Shown here: positions 1 through 8,486 of the stretch, piece by piece
Numbering within the stretch: position 1 is the first letter of the stretch
Layout: every line of letters begins with the position of its first letter
Origin: Acidimicrobiales bacterium
Lineage (GTDB): Bacteria; Actinomycetota; Acidimicrobiia; Acidimicrobiales; Acidimicrobilacustridaceae
Reading direction: 5' to 3'
NCBI GenBank assembly: GCA_018401565.1
Contig: JAGYKS010000031.1
Coordinates: 62,001-126,000, forward strand
DNA length: 64,000 bases
The notes under the pieces: generated by a model
Databases searched by the model: none
The model's input: the letters and a program-made list of their open reading frames with translations, nothing else
Told to the model about the DNA's origin: nothing
Program-made: the position numbers and the translations under genes

Positions 1-1130
1 CCACCAAGTTGCAGTGGCTGTTTGGACCCGGCGGTGTGGACCCCAGCGAGCACGTGGCCTTCGGCACCGTCGACACCTGGCTGCTGTGGAATCTCACCGG
101 CGGCGAGGTCCATGCCACCGATGTCACCAACGCCTCGCGCACCATGCTGTTCGACATCAACGGCTGTGCATGGTCACCCGAGCTGTGCGACCTGTTCGAC
201 GTCCCCGCCCACGTCCTGCCCGAGGTGCGGCCGTCGTCGGGTCGCTTCGGGGTGACAGCCGCCGACATTCCCACCGGAGCCGGCATCCCCATCAGCGGCA
301 TCGCCGGTGACCAGCAGGCCGCCTTGTTCGGGCAGGCCTGCTTCTCCCCCGGGATGACCAAAAACACCTACGGCACGGGTTCGTTCGTGCTCATGAACGT
401 GGGGTCCACCTGCCCCGAACCGGTGGACGGCCTGCTCACCACCATCGCATGGACCCTGCCGTCGGCCACCGGATCGCCCGACGGCCCGGGTGGACCGGTC
501 ACCCACTACGCCTACGAAGGGGCCATCTTTGTGACCGGAGCGGCGGTGCAGTGGCTCCGTGACGGTCTGGGGGTGATCAGCGACGCCAGTGAGGTCGAAT
601 CACTGGCGGCGTCGGTGGACGACAACGGCGGCGTGGTGGTCGTCCCGGCGTTCACCGGATTGGGCAGTCCGTGGTGGGATCCGTATGCACGTGGCGCCAT
701 ATTCGGCATCACCCGGGGAACCACCTCGGCCCACGTCGCCCGGGCCGTGGTTGAGTCCATGACCTTTGCCACCCGCGACGTGGTCGAGGCCATGACGGCC
801 GCCTCGGGGCACACCGTGACCGGACTGCGCGCCGACGGTGGGGCGTCGGCCATGGGATTGCTGCTCCAGCTGCAAGCCGACCAACTGGGCGTGACGGTTG
901 AACGACCCATGGTGCGCGAGACCACGGCCCTTGGGGCCGCCTATCTGGCCGGACTCGCCGAAGGGGTGTGGTCGTCACTCGACGACATCACCGCCAACTG
1001 GGTGCTCGACGTGTCGGTGCCTCCGCGCCATGCCGACGATGCCGACCCACAACGCATCGAGGCCGACTACCGGCAATGGCGGCGGGCGGTGGGTCGTAGC
1101 GGTGACTGGGCCAACCAGCCACCGTCGTAG
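1..1130 (+). CDS. glpK: Glycerol kinase, 3' part (5' end lies outside the window)
   Basis: FGGY-family kinase that phosphorylates glycerol to glycerol 3-phosphate in the cytosol. The reading frame is already open at base 3, so roughly the first quarter of a ~500-residue enzyme is missing. Visible family features are the substrate-domain stretch AFGTVDTWLLWNLTGG, then GDQQAALFGQ and the ATP-binding-domain motifs KNTYGTGSFVLMN and ADGGAS. The C-terminus is intact. No downstream partner on this strand. A second, more diverged kinase of the same family lies at 25498-26983 beside glycerol-3-phosphate dehydrogenase, so this organism probably carries two glycerol-kinase-type enzymes. The identification as glycerol kinase rests on overall similarity recalled from the family, not on a search. 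Confidence 0.9.
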   Translation, partial: TKLQWLFGPGGVDPSEHVAFGTVDTWLLWNLTGGEVHATDVTNASRTMLFDINGCAWSPELCDLFDVPAHVLPEVRPSSGRFGVTAADIPTGAGIPISGIAGDQQAALFGQACFSPGMTKNTYGTGSFVLMNVGSTCPEPVDGLLTTIAWTLPSATGSPDGPGGPVTHYAYEGAIFVTGAAVQWLRDGLGVISDASEVESLAASVDDNGGVVVVPAFTGLGSPWWDPYARGAIFGITRGTTSAHVARAVVESMTFATRDVVEAMTAASGHTVTGLRADGGASAMGLLLQLQADQLGVTVERPMVRETTALGAAYLAGLAEGVWSSLDDITANWVLDVSVPPRHADDADPQRIEADYRQWRRAVGRSGDWANQPPS

Positions 1131-1177
1131 GCAGAGTCGTAGTCAGGGTCGTACCTAGTGTCGTAACCAGGGTGCCG

Positions 1178-1862
1178 TCACGACGGGCGGGCCGATGGAT
1201 GGGCAAACTTCGAGCGCATCAGCCTGAGTTCACGAAACCGGGTGTCCACGATGCGGGCCAGCGCTGCAGCCTGTCGACGCTCGCGCGAGCGAAACACCAC
1301 CGTCGACCGACCCAGTACAAGCGCCGCACGGGCGGCCGGCAGCGGTGCCCACACCACGTCCTCGGCCTCTCCACCCCCTCCGGCTGATCGGGCGGCACTT
1401 TGGCTTCCGGCCACGAACGCCGACAGCCATGCCGGGCTGGGGGCATCGCCACGGTGGGCCACCACCTCGCCGGAATCGAGGGCAATGACCGCTCCCCACT
1501 GCGTGCCAATCGTGGTCACGGCGTGTTCGCACAATGCATCCAGCGCACCCTCGGGTGTGGCAGCCCCCACCAGCATGGCGGCGGTCTCAAGAGCGTCGAG
1601 CCGGGGATCGTGCACTCCCTCAGCCAGTTGACGCACCTCCTCGATCTTCACTCCGTCCACCTGCTCGACTTCACCGAGCAGCAGGTCCAGCAGCGACGGA
1701 TCAGCAATGGCCACGACAAGCTCGTCGACAGCCCGGCTTGCCCCCCTCTCGAGGATCTCGATGCCCACCACGTCGCCGCCAACGGCCCCCACCCTGCTGG
1801 CCACCGCACCGAGCGCCCCAGGTCGATCAGGGAAGCCACAGTCGCAGTACGTACGTTGTCAT
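1178..1862 (-). CDS. ACT-domain regulatory protein (one frame break)
   Basis: Small cytosolic protein beginning with an ACT domain, a ligand-sensing fold usually found on amino-acid-metabolism enzymes. The N-terminus reads MTTYVLRLWLP, then after one extra T (near 1829) continues DRPGALGAVASRVGAVGG, a textbook ACT start (beta strand, then DRPG turn). Without allowing for the extra base the gene would appear to start only at 1804, in the middle of the domain. A second region (about residues 90-200) is GAF-like in length and ends in a basic tail, but I cannot name it. Total about 227 residues. It diverges from the TetR gene at 2057 across a 194-nt spacer. Actinobacterial proteins of this kind exist without known function. 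Confidence 0.7.
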
Positions 1863-2042
1863 GACGTGCAAGGTACCGGGCGCTTGTGAACGGCAGGTTT
1901 CTGTCCGGCGACGACTCGGGCAACGCCCGATTGCCCCACTGGGGTAGACACCGGCAACCGCCGCAACCCTGCTGGCACAACCACCGGCGGGGTCAGAATC
2001 GAACGTTTGTGTCGATTTGGTCAAGTGATGGCCACACACTGC

Positions 2043-2048
2043 TAGCTT
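2043..2048 (+). promoter_or_regulatory. Probable -10 element (TAGCTT), leaderless TetR gene
   Basis: The hexamer sits 8 nt before the ATG at 2057 and there is no Shine-Dalgarno sequence, which fits a leaderless mRNA. The same spacing is seen before four other genes in this window. Confidence 0.4.
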
Positions 2049-2056
2049 GCCCCGGC

Positions 2057-2884
2057 ATGGACCGGCAGCTGACGCCTCGGGGAGCACAACGGCGGCAGCA
2101 GATCATCACGTTCGCCACCGCCCGCTTTGCCGCCAACGGTTACCACCCCACCTCGGTTGACGAGATCGTGGGGGGTCTCGGTGTGGGCAAGGGCGTGTTC
2201 TACTGGTATTTCTCATCCAAAGACGAGCTGTTCAGCGAGATCCTGCGCACGGCACAACGCAGCCTGCGCACAGCACAAAACGACGCCATCCGCTCCGTGT
2301 CAGACCCTGTCCGCCGCATCGAACTGGGGATCCGGGCGTCGCTGGAATGGTCTGAGCGCAACCGGGATGTGTACACACTGTTTCAGTTCGCCAGCACCGA
2401 CGACCGATTCGCCCATCTGGTCAGTCGAGGCGAGGAGATCGCCGTACGCAACGCCATGCACCACGTGAACGAGGCCATTTCGCTGGGCCAGGTCAAAGAC
2501 ACCGACCCCGAAGTCGTGGCCCACGCAATCCTGGGAGTCACCACCCATCTGGCCCGGGAATTCATCCACAAGCGGGGCCGTCCGGCCAGCGAGGTGGCTG
2601 ACAGCACCGTGGCGTTCGTCCTCGACGGGATCCTGGCCGGGACCAGCAACAATGCGAGCCTGATCCCGAACCCCGACGTCAAGCCCGGCGACAACCCCGA
2701 CGTCAACCCCGACGTCAGCCCGGAGTGGTCAGTCCAGCCGGGTGAGCACCCGGCGCAGGTTGCGGACCGCCTGCCCGATGCGCTGCTCATTTTCGATGAG
2801 GGCGAACCGCACGTGCCCCTCGCCACCGGGGCCGAACCCCACGCCCGGCGACACCGCCACATTTGCCTCACGAACCAACAGTGA
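2057..2884 (+). CDS. TetR/AcrR-family transcriptional regulator
   Basis: DNA-binding repressor. The N-terminal helix-turn-helix runs over residues ~8-55 ([20 protein letters not shown] followed by YFSSKDELF), the classic TetR signature. Residues ~70-195 form the variable ligand/dimer domain. ATG 2057 was chosen because the helix-turn-helix begins right after it. The C-terminus is odd. After a Pro-Asp-Val repeat ([13 protein letters not shown]; bases ~2671-2715) the frame runs on for 156 nt antisense to the end of the aminotransferase gene. The last ~60 residues look non-native, so either the protein has an unusual tail or a frame break near 2700 hides the true stop. The divergent neighbour is the ACT protein; the target operon cannot be read from sequence. 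Confidence 0.85.
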   Translation: MDRQLTPRGAQRRQQIITFATARFAANGYHPTSVDEIVGGLGVGKGVFYWYFSSKDELFSEILRTAQRSLRTAQNDAIRSVSDPVRRIELGIRASLEWSERNRDVYTLFQFASTDDRFAHLVSRGEEIAVRNAMHHVNEAISLGQVKDTDPEVVAHAILGVTTHLAREFIHKRGRPASEVADSTVAFVLDGILAGTSNNASLIPNPDVKPGDNPDVNPDVSPEWSVQPGEHPAQVADRLPDALLIFDEGEPHVPLATGAEPHARRHRHICLTNQQ

Positions 2885-3904
2885 GGCGAACTCAACCGAC
2901 CCCATGTCGCGGTACTGCTCGGGGATCGGTGCCCAGGTGAACATGGTTCCCATGGGCGGTGTGACGTTCCAGCCGATGCGGTTGAGGCCGCCGCACAGTG
3001 CGTCACGGCGACCCTGATAGATGGCAAGCGCCTCTTTGGGGTAGTCGGGTACCTCGTTGAGCGTGACGGTGGCAGCGATCTGGATGGGCTGGAATGTGCC
3101 GTAGTCGAGATAGCTCTTGAGCTTGGCCAGCGCCGCCACCACCTCGCGGTTGCCGACCAAAAAGGCAACCCGCCATCCGGCCATGGAAAACGACTTGGTC
3201 ATGGAGTACAGCTCCACGGCAACGTCCTTGGCCCCCTCGGCCTGCAGGATTGATGGCGGGACGTACCCGTCAAAGCCGAGGTCGGCGTAGGCGTTGTCGT
3301 GCACCACCACCACCTCTTTTTCCCGGGCGAAGTCGACGATCTGCTGCATGAACTCCAGGTCCACGCAGGTGGTGGTGGGATTGTGCGGGAAGGAGATGAC
3401 GATCACCCGGGGCTTGGGCCACGAGTACTCCCATGCTTCGCGCAGATTGTCGAGAAACTCGGTGCCCGTGGCCAGCGGCACCTCGCGGATGTCGGCGCCA
3501 GCGAACAACGGGGCATAGATGTGGATGGGGTACGACGGCGACGGCACCAAGGCGGCATCTCCAGCGCCCAGGAGCACCCACATCAGGTGGCTGAATCCCT
3601 CTTTGGCCCCGATGGTATTGATGACCTCGGTCTCGGGGTCGAGTTCCACCCCGAAGCGACGCAGGTACATGTCGGCGGCTGCCTGACGCAGCTTGGGGAT
3701 ACCCCGACTGGCCGAGTAGCGGTGATTGCGCGGGTTGAGCACCGCTTCGGCAGCCTTTTCTGCCGCCAGTTCTGGTGACGGCAGATCGGGATTGCCGAAC
3801 CCCAGGTCGATGACGTCCTCACCGTTGCGACGCGCCTGAACCTTCAGCGAGTCGATGATGGTGAACACATACGGCGGCAGCGCGTTGATGCGGCGGAACT
3901 CCAT
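2729..3904 (-). CDS. alaC: Class I/II PLP aminotransferase, AlaC type
   Basis: PLP-dependent fold-type I aminotransferase of 391 residues, closest in style to AlaC (glutamate-pyruvate aminotransferase, making alanine). The opening [13 protein letters not shown], the segment [21 protein letters not shown] and the PLP lysine in [12 protein letters not shown] are all present. The C-terminal Arg that binds the substrate carboxylate is in [18 protein letters not shown] 3904 gives the normal family length. It is the last gene of a minus-strand series that begins with queG; the gap to the upstream ROK kinase is 42 nt. The 3' end overlaps the tail of the convergent TetR gene. Substrate is inferred from the family only; LL-diaminopimelate or methionine-type use cannot be excluded. 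Confidence 0.85.
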   Translation of the reverse strand: MEFRRINALPPYVFTIIDSLKVQARRNGEDVIDLGFGNPDLPSPELAAEKAAEAVLNPRNHRYSASRGIPKLRQAAADMYLRRFGVELDPETEVINTIGAKEGFSHLMWVLLGAGDAALVPSPSYPIHIYAPLFAGADIREVPLATGTEFLDNLREAWEYSWPKPRVIVISFPHNPTTTCVDLEFMQQIVDFAREKEVVVVHDNAYADLGFDGYVPPSILQAEGAKDVAVELYSMTKSFSMAGWRVAFLVGNREVVAALAKLKSYLDYGTFQPIQIAATVTLNEVPDYPKEALAIYQGRRDALCGGLNRIGWNVTPPMGTMFTWAPIPEQYRDMGSVEFASLLVREANVAVSPGVGFGPGGEGHVRFALIENEQRIGQAVRNLRRVLTRLD

Positions 3905-3946
3905 GTCGCAAAGGTACCCGCCCGGTGGCGTTGGGGAGCAACGCAG

Positions 3947-4924
3947 TCAGCGCTTGTCTGCAAGCAATTGCCCGGCAGCCAGCCACGCCCCGGTGGCTCC
4001 GGCCTCAGGGCCCAGCTCGGCAGGCACCACCGGAACCGCCGGACGATGATCCACTGACACCAGCAGATCGCCGAAATGACGTTGCACTGGCTCCATCAGT
4101 ACGTCGCCCATGGCCACCAACCCACCGGCGATGACCACCATGGCGCTGTCGAGCACTGCCACCAGATTCGATGCGCCCAGCGCCACCCACCAGGCGAAGT
4201 CGTCAACGATGGCCAACGCCTCGGCATCACCGGCAGCAGCCGCCGCAGCGACATGCTCACCACGCACCTGATCGGGGTCACCGCCCGCCATGGCCACCAC
4301 CGCATCGGCGCGACCCCCAGCGGCAGCATCACGGGCCAGCCGACCCAGGCCATTGCCCGAGGCGAACCGCTCCCAGCATCCCCGACGCCCACACGGACAC
4401 GGCGGGCCGGCTGGGTCGACCACCATGTGGCCGGCCTCACCGGCGAACCCCCCGGCACCGCGCTGCAACACGCCGCCGGCCACGAACCCGGCCCCGATGC
4501 CGGTGCCCAGGGCAACAAGCACCATGTCGTCCACACCACGGGCCGCTCCCAGGCGCCACTCGGCCATGGTGGCGGCGGTGGCGTCGTTGTCGATCACCAC
4601 CGGTCGCCTGGTGGCCGACCGCAACGCGTCGCCCAGGGCGAACTCATCGAGGCCCGAGAGATTGGGGGCATGGCGCATCACCCCGGCCCGATCAACCAGG
4701 CCGGCAGCTCCAACGCCCACCGCCTGCACCGGCGACGAACCCATCGCCACCAGACGCCGGTCGGCTTCGTCCACGGCGCCGGCCAGGGCCGCCACCAGGC
4801 CAGAGGCCCCTTTGGGGGTGTCGACCCGGAAGTCCACCACCGCATCGGCCGGATTGTCGGGGTCGAGCACCCGGGTCAGGATCTTGGTCCCACCCAGGTC
4901 GATGCCAACCACGGGTCCAGTCAT
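3947..4924 (-). CDS. ROK-family sugar kinase, probable glucokinase
   Basis: Cytosolic ATP-dependent sugar kinase of 325 residues. The phosphate-binding loop is VGIDLGGTKI at the N-terminus, the catalytic Asp lies in VVIDNDATAA, the second ATP loop is LGTGIGAGFVAGG, and the ROK zinc motif is CPCGRRGCWE with the expected H in GEAGHM. These make it a functional-looking glucokinase/polyphosphate-glucokinase relative. The start codon overlaps the stop of the membrane protein downstream (ATGA at 4921-4924), so the two are probably co-translated. The substrate (glucose versus another hexose) is an inference from the family. Confidence 0.85.
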   Translation of the reverse strand: MTGPVVGIDLGGTKILTRVLDPDNPADAVVDFRVDTPKGASGLVAALAGAVDEADRRLVAMGSSPVQAVGVGAAGLVDRAGVMRHAPNLSGLDEFALGDALRSATRRPVVIDNDATAATMAEWRLGAARGVDDMVLVALGTGIGAGFVAGGVLQRGAGGFAGEAGHMVVDPAGPPCPCGRRGCWERFASGNGLGRLARDAAAGGRADAVVAMAGGDPDQVRGEHVAAAAAAGDAEALAIVDDFAWWVALGASNLVAVLDSAMVVIAGGLVAMGDVLMEPVQRHFGDLLVSVDHRPAVPVVPAELGPEAGATGAWLAAGQLLADKR

Positions 4925-5457
4925 CGGTCCCTCTGTTGTTCAACCCGGGGCGGGAACGATCCGTGACGGGCTCCCCACACGCCGGCCAGTCCGATGCCCC
5001 ACATCGGGGCCAGCAGGGCGAAGGCGGCCCCGGTGAACATGCCCATCGACGCCACGGTGAACGCCACCACGATCTGGACTGCCCACGCCCCCATCAGCGT
5101 CACCTGCACCCGGCGAGGTGCCGACCCGGCCAGGAAGTACAGACCCCCCATGCCGATGGCCTCAGCACGACTGCGCGACACCGCCACGGCGAACGCCCAC
5201 AAAAACGCAGCCGACCCGAGGGCGAACTCGGCCAGCGACACCACGATGAGCACGTAGGTGAACGGGCCAGCGACCATGAACGGCCCGGTGACCAGCGCCT
5301 CCACCACACCCACCACCACGAACACCGCCACACCGAGCACGTTGACCACCACCAGGGCGCGTCCCACCGATGGGTCGGCCAGCGGCGGACGCCGACGCTC
5401 GTCACCCACCTGCGGGCCGATCTCGGGTTGGCGTCGCTCAGCCACTGGCGTCAACAT
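4921..5457 (-). CDS. Conserved membrane protein, about four TM helices
   Basis: About 178 residues. A polar N-terminus is followed by hydrophobic helices near residues 35-58 (ALVVVNVLGVAVFVVVGVV), 68-90, 115-140 and 145-165, ending in a basic tail. I do not recognise the family. ATG 5457 overlaps the end of the glycosyltransferase gene by 20 nt (a GTG at 5442 is an alternative start), and its stop overlaps the ROK kinase start. It is thus sandwiched in a translationally coupled glycosyltransferase-membrane protein-sugar kinase unit, which suggests a role in envelope glycolipid or sugar handling. That role is inference only. Confidence 0.6.
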   Translation of the reverse strand: MLTPVAERRQPEIGPQVGDERRRPPLADPSVGRALVVVNVLGVAVFVVVGVVEALVTGPFMVAGPFTYVLIVVSLAEFALGSAAFLWAFAVAVSRSRAEAIGMGGLYFLAGSAPRRVQVTLMGAWAVQIVVAFTVASMGMFTGAAFALLAPMWGIGLAGVWGARHGSFPPRVEQQRDR

Positions 5458-6618
5458 CGTCGCGGGGATCGTCCGTGCCGGCTGGTCGGCCAAGACCGGC
5501 GACGCACGTGGTGAGGGCGTCGTTCAGAACCCCAGCCAGACGATCCCGATCGAACTCCACCACCGAGCGCCGACGCGCTTCGGCAGCGAGTTGGGCACAC
5601 CACGGCCGGTCGTCGAGCAGCGAGCCGAGCGCGTCGGTGACGGCATCGAGGTCCCCCGGGTCGTCGACCACCAGACCCGACGTGCCGTGGTCAACCGCGT
5701 CACGGGCACCACCGCTGTCGCCAGCGACCTGAGCCACGCCACAGGCCGCAGCCTCGAGGAACACGATGCCGAACCCCTCCTGTTCGAGCCCACCCCATCG
5801 ATTGCGGCACAACATGGCGAACACGTCGGCCATGGCGTAGAAGTCGGGAAGGTCGTCGGCGTCGAGCCGGTCCACGAGCTCCACCGGTGCCGACAGGCTG
5901 TCGATCAGTCGTTGCAACCGGTCACGGTCACGCCCCTCACCAGCGATGAGTACCCGCAGGGCCGGGTGTCGCACGGCCAGACGCACCGAGGCCCGAATGA
6001 GCTGATCCATGCCCTTGCGGGGCACCAGCCGGCTGACGCTCACGATGAGCGGGGCATCGGCATCCACGCCGAAGCGCTGACGCACCTCGGCACGGCGCAC
6101 CCCGGTGACCGGCACAAACCGCTCGGCATCCACCCCGGGCGGCACGATGACCGTGGGCAGGGGTCGCCCGGCAGCCCGCTCGGCAGCGCGAGCGGGTAGG
6201 AACCGGCGGCCACCACCAGCGACGCACCGCGCAGCGAACGTCGAACCAGCAACTGGGCGAACGGCAGTGCGGCAGGAACCACCACCTCAGCACCGTGCAC
6301 CACCACGCCGTAGGGCGCATCCAGCCGCCCCACCAGCGGCGCCGTGTGCACCACGGGGTCCAGCAGCACCAGGTCGGCACCGGTGCGAGCGACGAGGTCG
6401 TTGATGGTGCGTGACAGTGCCGGCCCGGGCACCAGCACCGGGGTGTGGACCCGCTCGACGTGAAAAGGCTGGGAGCGATCCCAGGCGTCAGCCCCGGGAT
6501 GGTCGGGGGTCACCACCGTGAACGAGTCGGCCGCAAGCCTGCGCCAAAGTTCCCACAGGTAGGTCTGGATCCCGCCCAGCTTTGGCGGAAAGTCGTTGGT
6601 CACCAGGATGTGATGCAT
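5438..6618 (-). CDS. GT4 glycosyltransferase, PimB-like (one frame break)
   Basis: GT-B-fold glycosyltransferase, similar to actinobacterial PimB', which adds the second mannose to phosphatidylinositol mannosides on the inner face of the membrane. The N-terminal domain opens HHILVTNDFPPKLGGIQTY; the C-terminal domain has VSRLVPRKGMDQLI and the nucleotide-sugar motif EQEGFGIVFLEAAACG (E-x7-E). The two halves lie in different frames, joined by a one-base deletion near 6188: ...GSYPLA then AERAAGRPLPTVIVPPGVDA. ATG 6618 begins directly at the family N-terminus; an upstream in-frame start at 6663 would add 15 unrelated residues. The acceptor lipid cannot be known from the sequence alone. Confidence 0.8.
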
Positions 6619-6687
6619 CGTTCGCCAGCCCGGGTCGACAGTTGGTGCACACACGACGTGCACGCACGTCGCATACGACGTCCGACG

Positions 6688-7839
6688 CTAGCGCGGTGCC
6701 GGTGGCTGCGAGGCCAGCTCTGCAGCCACCAGCGGATCGTCCGCACCGGTGACATGGACAAGCAGGTCGTCACGATTCAGCCGTCGCGCCGCCCACACAG
6801 CGTGGGCCCGCACCAGCGGTTGGTCATGGGCGAGATGTTCAGTGATGGCTTCCACTACCGCCGGGTCGTCGGGCGATGCCACATTGGCCAGGGCGATCAG
6901 GGCATTGCGCCTGAGGTACACGGGGTCACGTTTCGCTATGTACCAGCGGCCGTGGCGGCCAAGGAGCTCGTCATCGCTGGCCCCCAACATCTCGAGCAGA
7001 TCCACCCACCCGTCGGGTCCCACAGCGTTGACCGCCCCGGGTCGCCGGTTGGGTGGGCACACCTCCTGGCAGTCGTCGCATCCATAGATCCGATCGCCCA
7101 GCGCCACCCGGAACTCAGCCGGAAACACCCCGGGCGCCTGCACCAGCCATGCCAGGCAGCGTCGGGCATCGACCACGCCGGGGGCGACGATGGCAGCCGT
7201 TGGGCAACCGTCGACACAGCGTCGGCAGCTACCGCAGCCGTCCGGCTCGGGCTGGTCGGCCACCGGCAGGTCGGCATCAGTCAGTACTGCCCCCAGCACC
7301 ACCCACGAGCCGTGGCCGGGGACCAGGATGTTGGCGTTCTTGCCGAACCAGCCGATGCCGGCCCTGTGGGCGGCGGCGCGATCCACCAAGGCGTTGTCGT
7401 CGGCCAGCACCACAGCCGAATGCCCATGACTGCGCAAGTGCGTGGCCATGGCGTCGAGTGCCCCTCGCAACTGCCCGTAGTGGTCGGCGGTGGCATAACG
7501 GGCCACCCGACCCGCAGGCCCGCCACCACCGGGCGCGGCACCTGCCCCGGTCGGCGGATCGATGCGTGCGGGGTAGGGCCATGCCCCAACCACCAGGGTG
7601 CGGGCACCGTCGAGGGCTCGGGTTGGATCCGATGACCGAGCCGGGTTGCGGTAGGTGAACTGCATGTCGGCACTCAGGCCGGCCGCCCGGCGATCTTCAA
7701 GAATGACGCGAACGTCGTCGAACGGCTCTGCCCGAGCCACCCCGACGGCGACCAGTCCGGCACTCCGCCCCACGGCCGCGACCTGCTCGGCCAGGGGCTG
7801 CTCGGCCAGTGTCTGGGGGCGAACGTGGTGATCCGGCAT
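6688..7839 (-). CDS. queG: Epoxyqueuosine reductase QueG
   Basis: Cobalamin- and Fe-S-dependent enzyme doing the last step of queuosine synthesis in tRNA (epoxyqueuosine to queuosine). About 383 residues. Two 4Fe-4S motifs are visible, CGSCRRCVDGCP and CDDCQEVCP, after the catalytic region ADDNALVDRAAAHRAGIGWF. The C-terminal ~80 residues form a HEAT-like tail. ATG 7839 is preferred over 7875 because family similarity starts there. No other queuosine gene is in the window, which is common for organisms that salvage or scatter this pathway. The Tyr and Asp residues of the active site were not individually checked. Confidence 0.9.
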   Translation of the reverse strand: MPDHHVRPQTLAEQPLAEQVAAVGRSAGLVAVGVARAEPFDDVRVILEDRRAAGLSADMQFTYRNPARSSDPTRALDGARTLVVGAWPYPARIDPPTGAGAAPGGGGPAGRVARYATADHYGQLRGALDAMATHLRSHGHSAVVLADDNALVDRAAAHRAGIGWFGKNANILVPGHGSWVVLGAVLTDADLPVADQPEPDGCGSCRRCVDGCPTAAIVAPGVVDARRCLAWLVQAPGVFPAEFRVALGDRIYGCDDCQEVCPPNRRPGAVNAVGPDGWVDLLEMLGASDDELLGRHGRWYIAKRDPVYLRRNALIALANVASPDDPAVVEAITEHLAHDQPLVRAHAVWAARRLNRDDLLVHVTGADDPLVAAELASQPPAPR

Positions 7840-7891
7840 GCCTCCATCCTGACAGCCCCGACGGGCTTCACCCACGGGACCCGTCGGCGTC

Positions 7892-8092
7892 TCAGCCGAC
7901 CCGGCGACGGTGACGCATCGGGGGCACCAGCCCGGAGTCGCTCAGCAGCCTGAGGGCTCGTTCCTCGGCCACGTCCACCACCACCGCTTCGCCCGGCTCA
8001 CGCGAGCAGATGAAGGTAACCAGACAGTCGCTGCACGCCTCGGTGTTGCACAACGAGCAATCGGAGCAGTCGATGACCAGTGGTTCGTCCAT
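7892..8092 (-). CDS. Small Cys-rich protein, probable metal binding
   Basis: 66 residues. Cys pattern: IDCSDCSLCNTEACSDC then FICS, i.e. six or seven Cys within 30 residues, suited to a zinc or Fe-S site. The ATG at 8092 is chosen over 8104 because a GGAGG lies 5 nt before it. The C-terminus is basic (RHRRRVG). Lies 52 nt upstream of queG on the same strand and may be co-transcribed. Function unknown; similar short proteins occur in actinobacteria next to tRNA or DNA repair genes. Confidence 0.6.
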   Translation of the reverse strand: MDEPLVIDCSDCSLCNTEACSDCLVTFICSREPGEAVVVDVAEERALRLLSDSGLVPPMRHRRRVG

Positions 8093-8176
8093 GCGTGCCT
8101 CCATCGTCGGTTTCAGGTACCGCCCAAAACTCCGGTACCACCCAGCGGGATGTCGTCCCCGGGGGCAGTGCGAACC

Positions 8177-8419
8177 TTACGAAGAGGGTGTGACAACCTC
8201 AGACGCACCCTCACCAGGATCCAGGTCGACCACCCTGCCACCGGTTCCACACCAACGGCATTGCACCTCTTCAACCACCTCGCTGAGCACTTCGGCATCT
8301 TCGATGTCGAGGTCACCGGCCAGGTTGAAGTGATGGAACGCCTTGGTGCGACGCAGCACGGTCACGTCGAAGCGGGTGAGATTTCCGCAGGCTTCGCAGC
8401 GGTAACGGGTGACGGTCAC
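8177..8419 (-). CDS. Small zinc-ribbon protein
   Basis: 80 residues with two Cys pairs, RCEACGN near the N-terminus and CRWCGTGG near residue 54, spaced as in a zinc ribbon. The middle (FHHFNLAGDLDIEDAEVL) is acidic. The GTG start at 8419 is the only start that puts the first Cys pair in place. It diverges from the DnaQ/GIY-YIG gene at 8487 across 67 nt, so the two share a promoter region. I do not know its function. Confidence 0.6.
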   Translation of the reverse strand: MTVTRYRCEACGNLTRFDVTVLRRTKAFHHFNLAGDLDIEDAEVLSEVVEEVQCRWCGTGGRVVDLDPGEGASEVVTPSS

Positions 8420-8486
8420 AGACCAGATCGTACCGGTCGTCACCACCCGTGCTTGCAATCGAACATCCGTTCGTGTATCCACGGGG

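Noticed and set aside
9-1130. Complete glycerol kinase starting at a TTG at base 9
   Set aside because: The frame is open at base 3 and the N-terminal phosphate-binding loop of the family is missing, so the gene starts before the window.
4171-5514. Plus-strand open frame of ~447 codons opposite the ROK kinase and membrane protein
   Set aside because: Arg/Pro/His-rich composition typical of antisense frames; the opposite strand encodes clear protein families.
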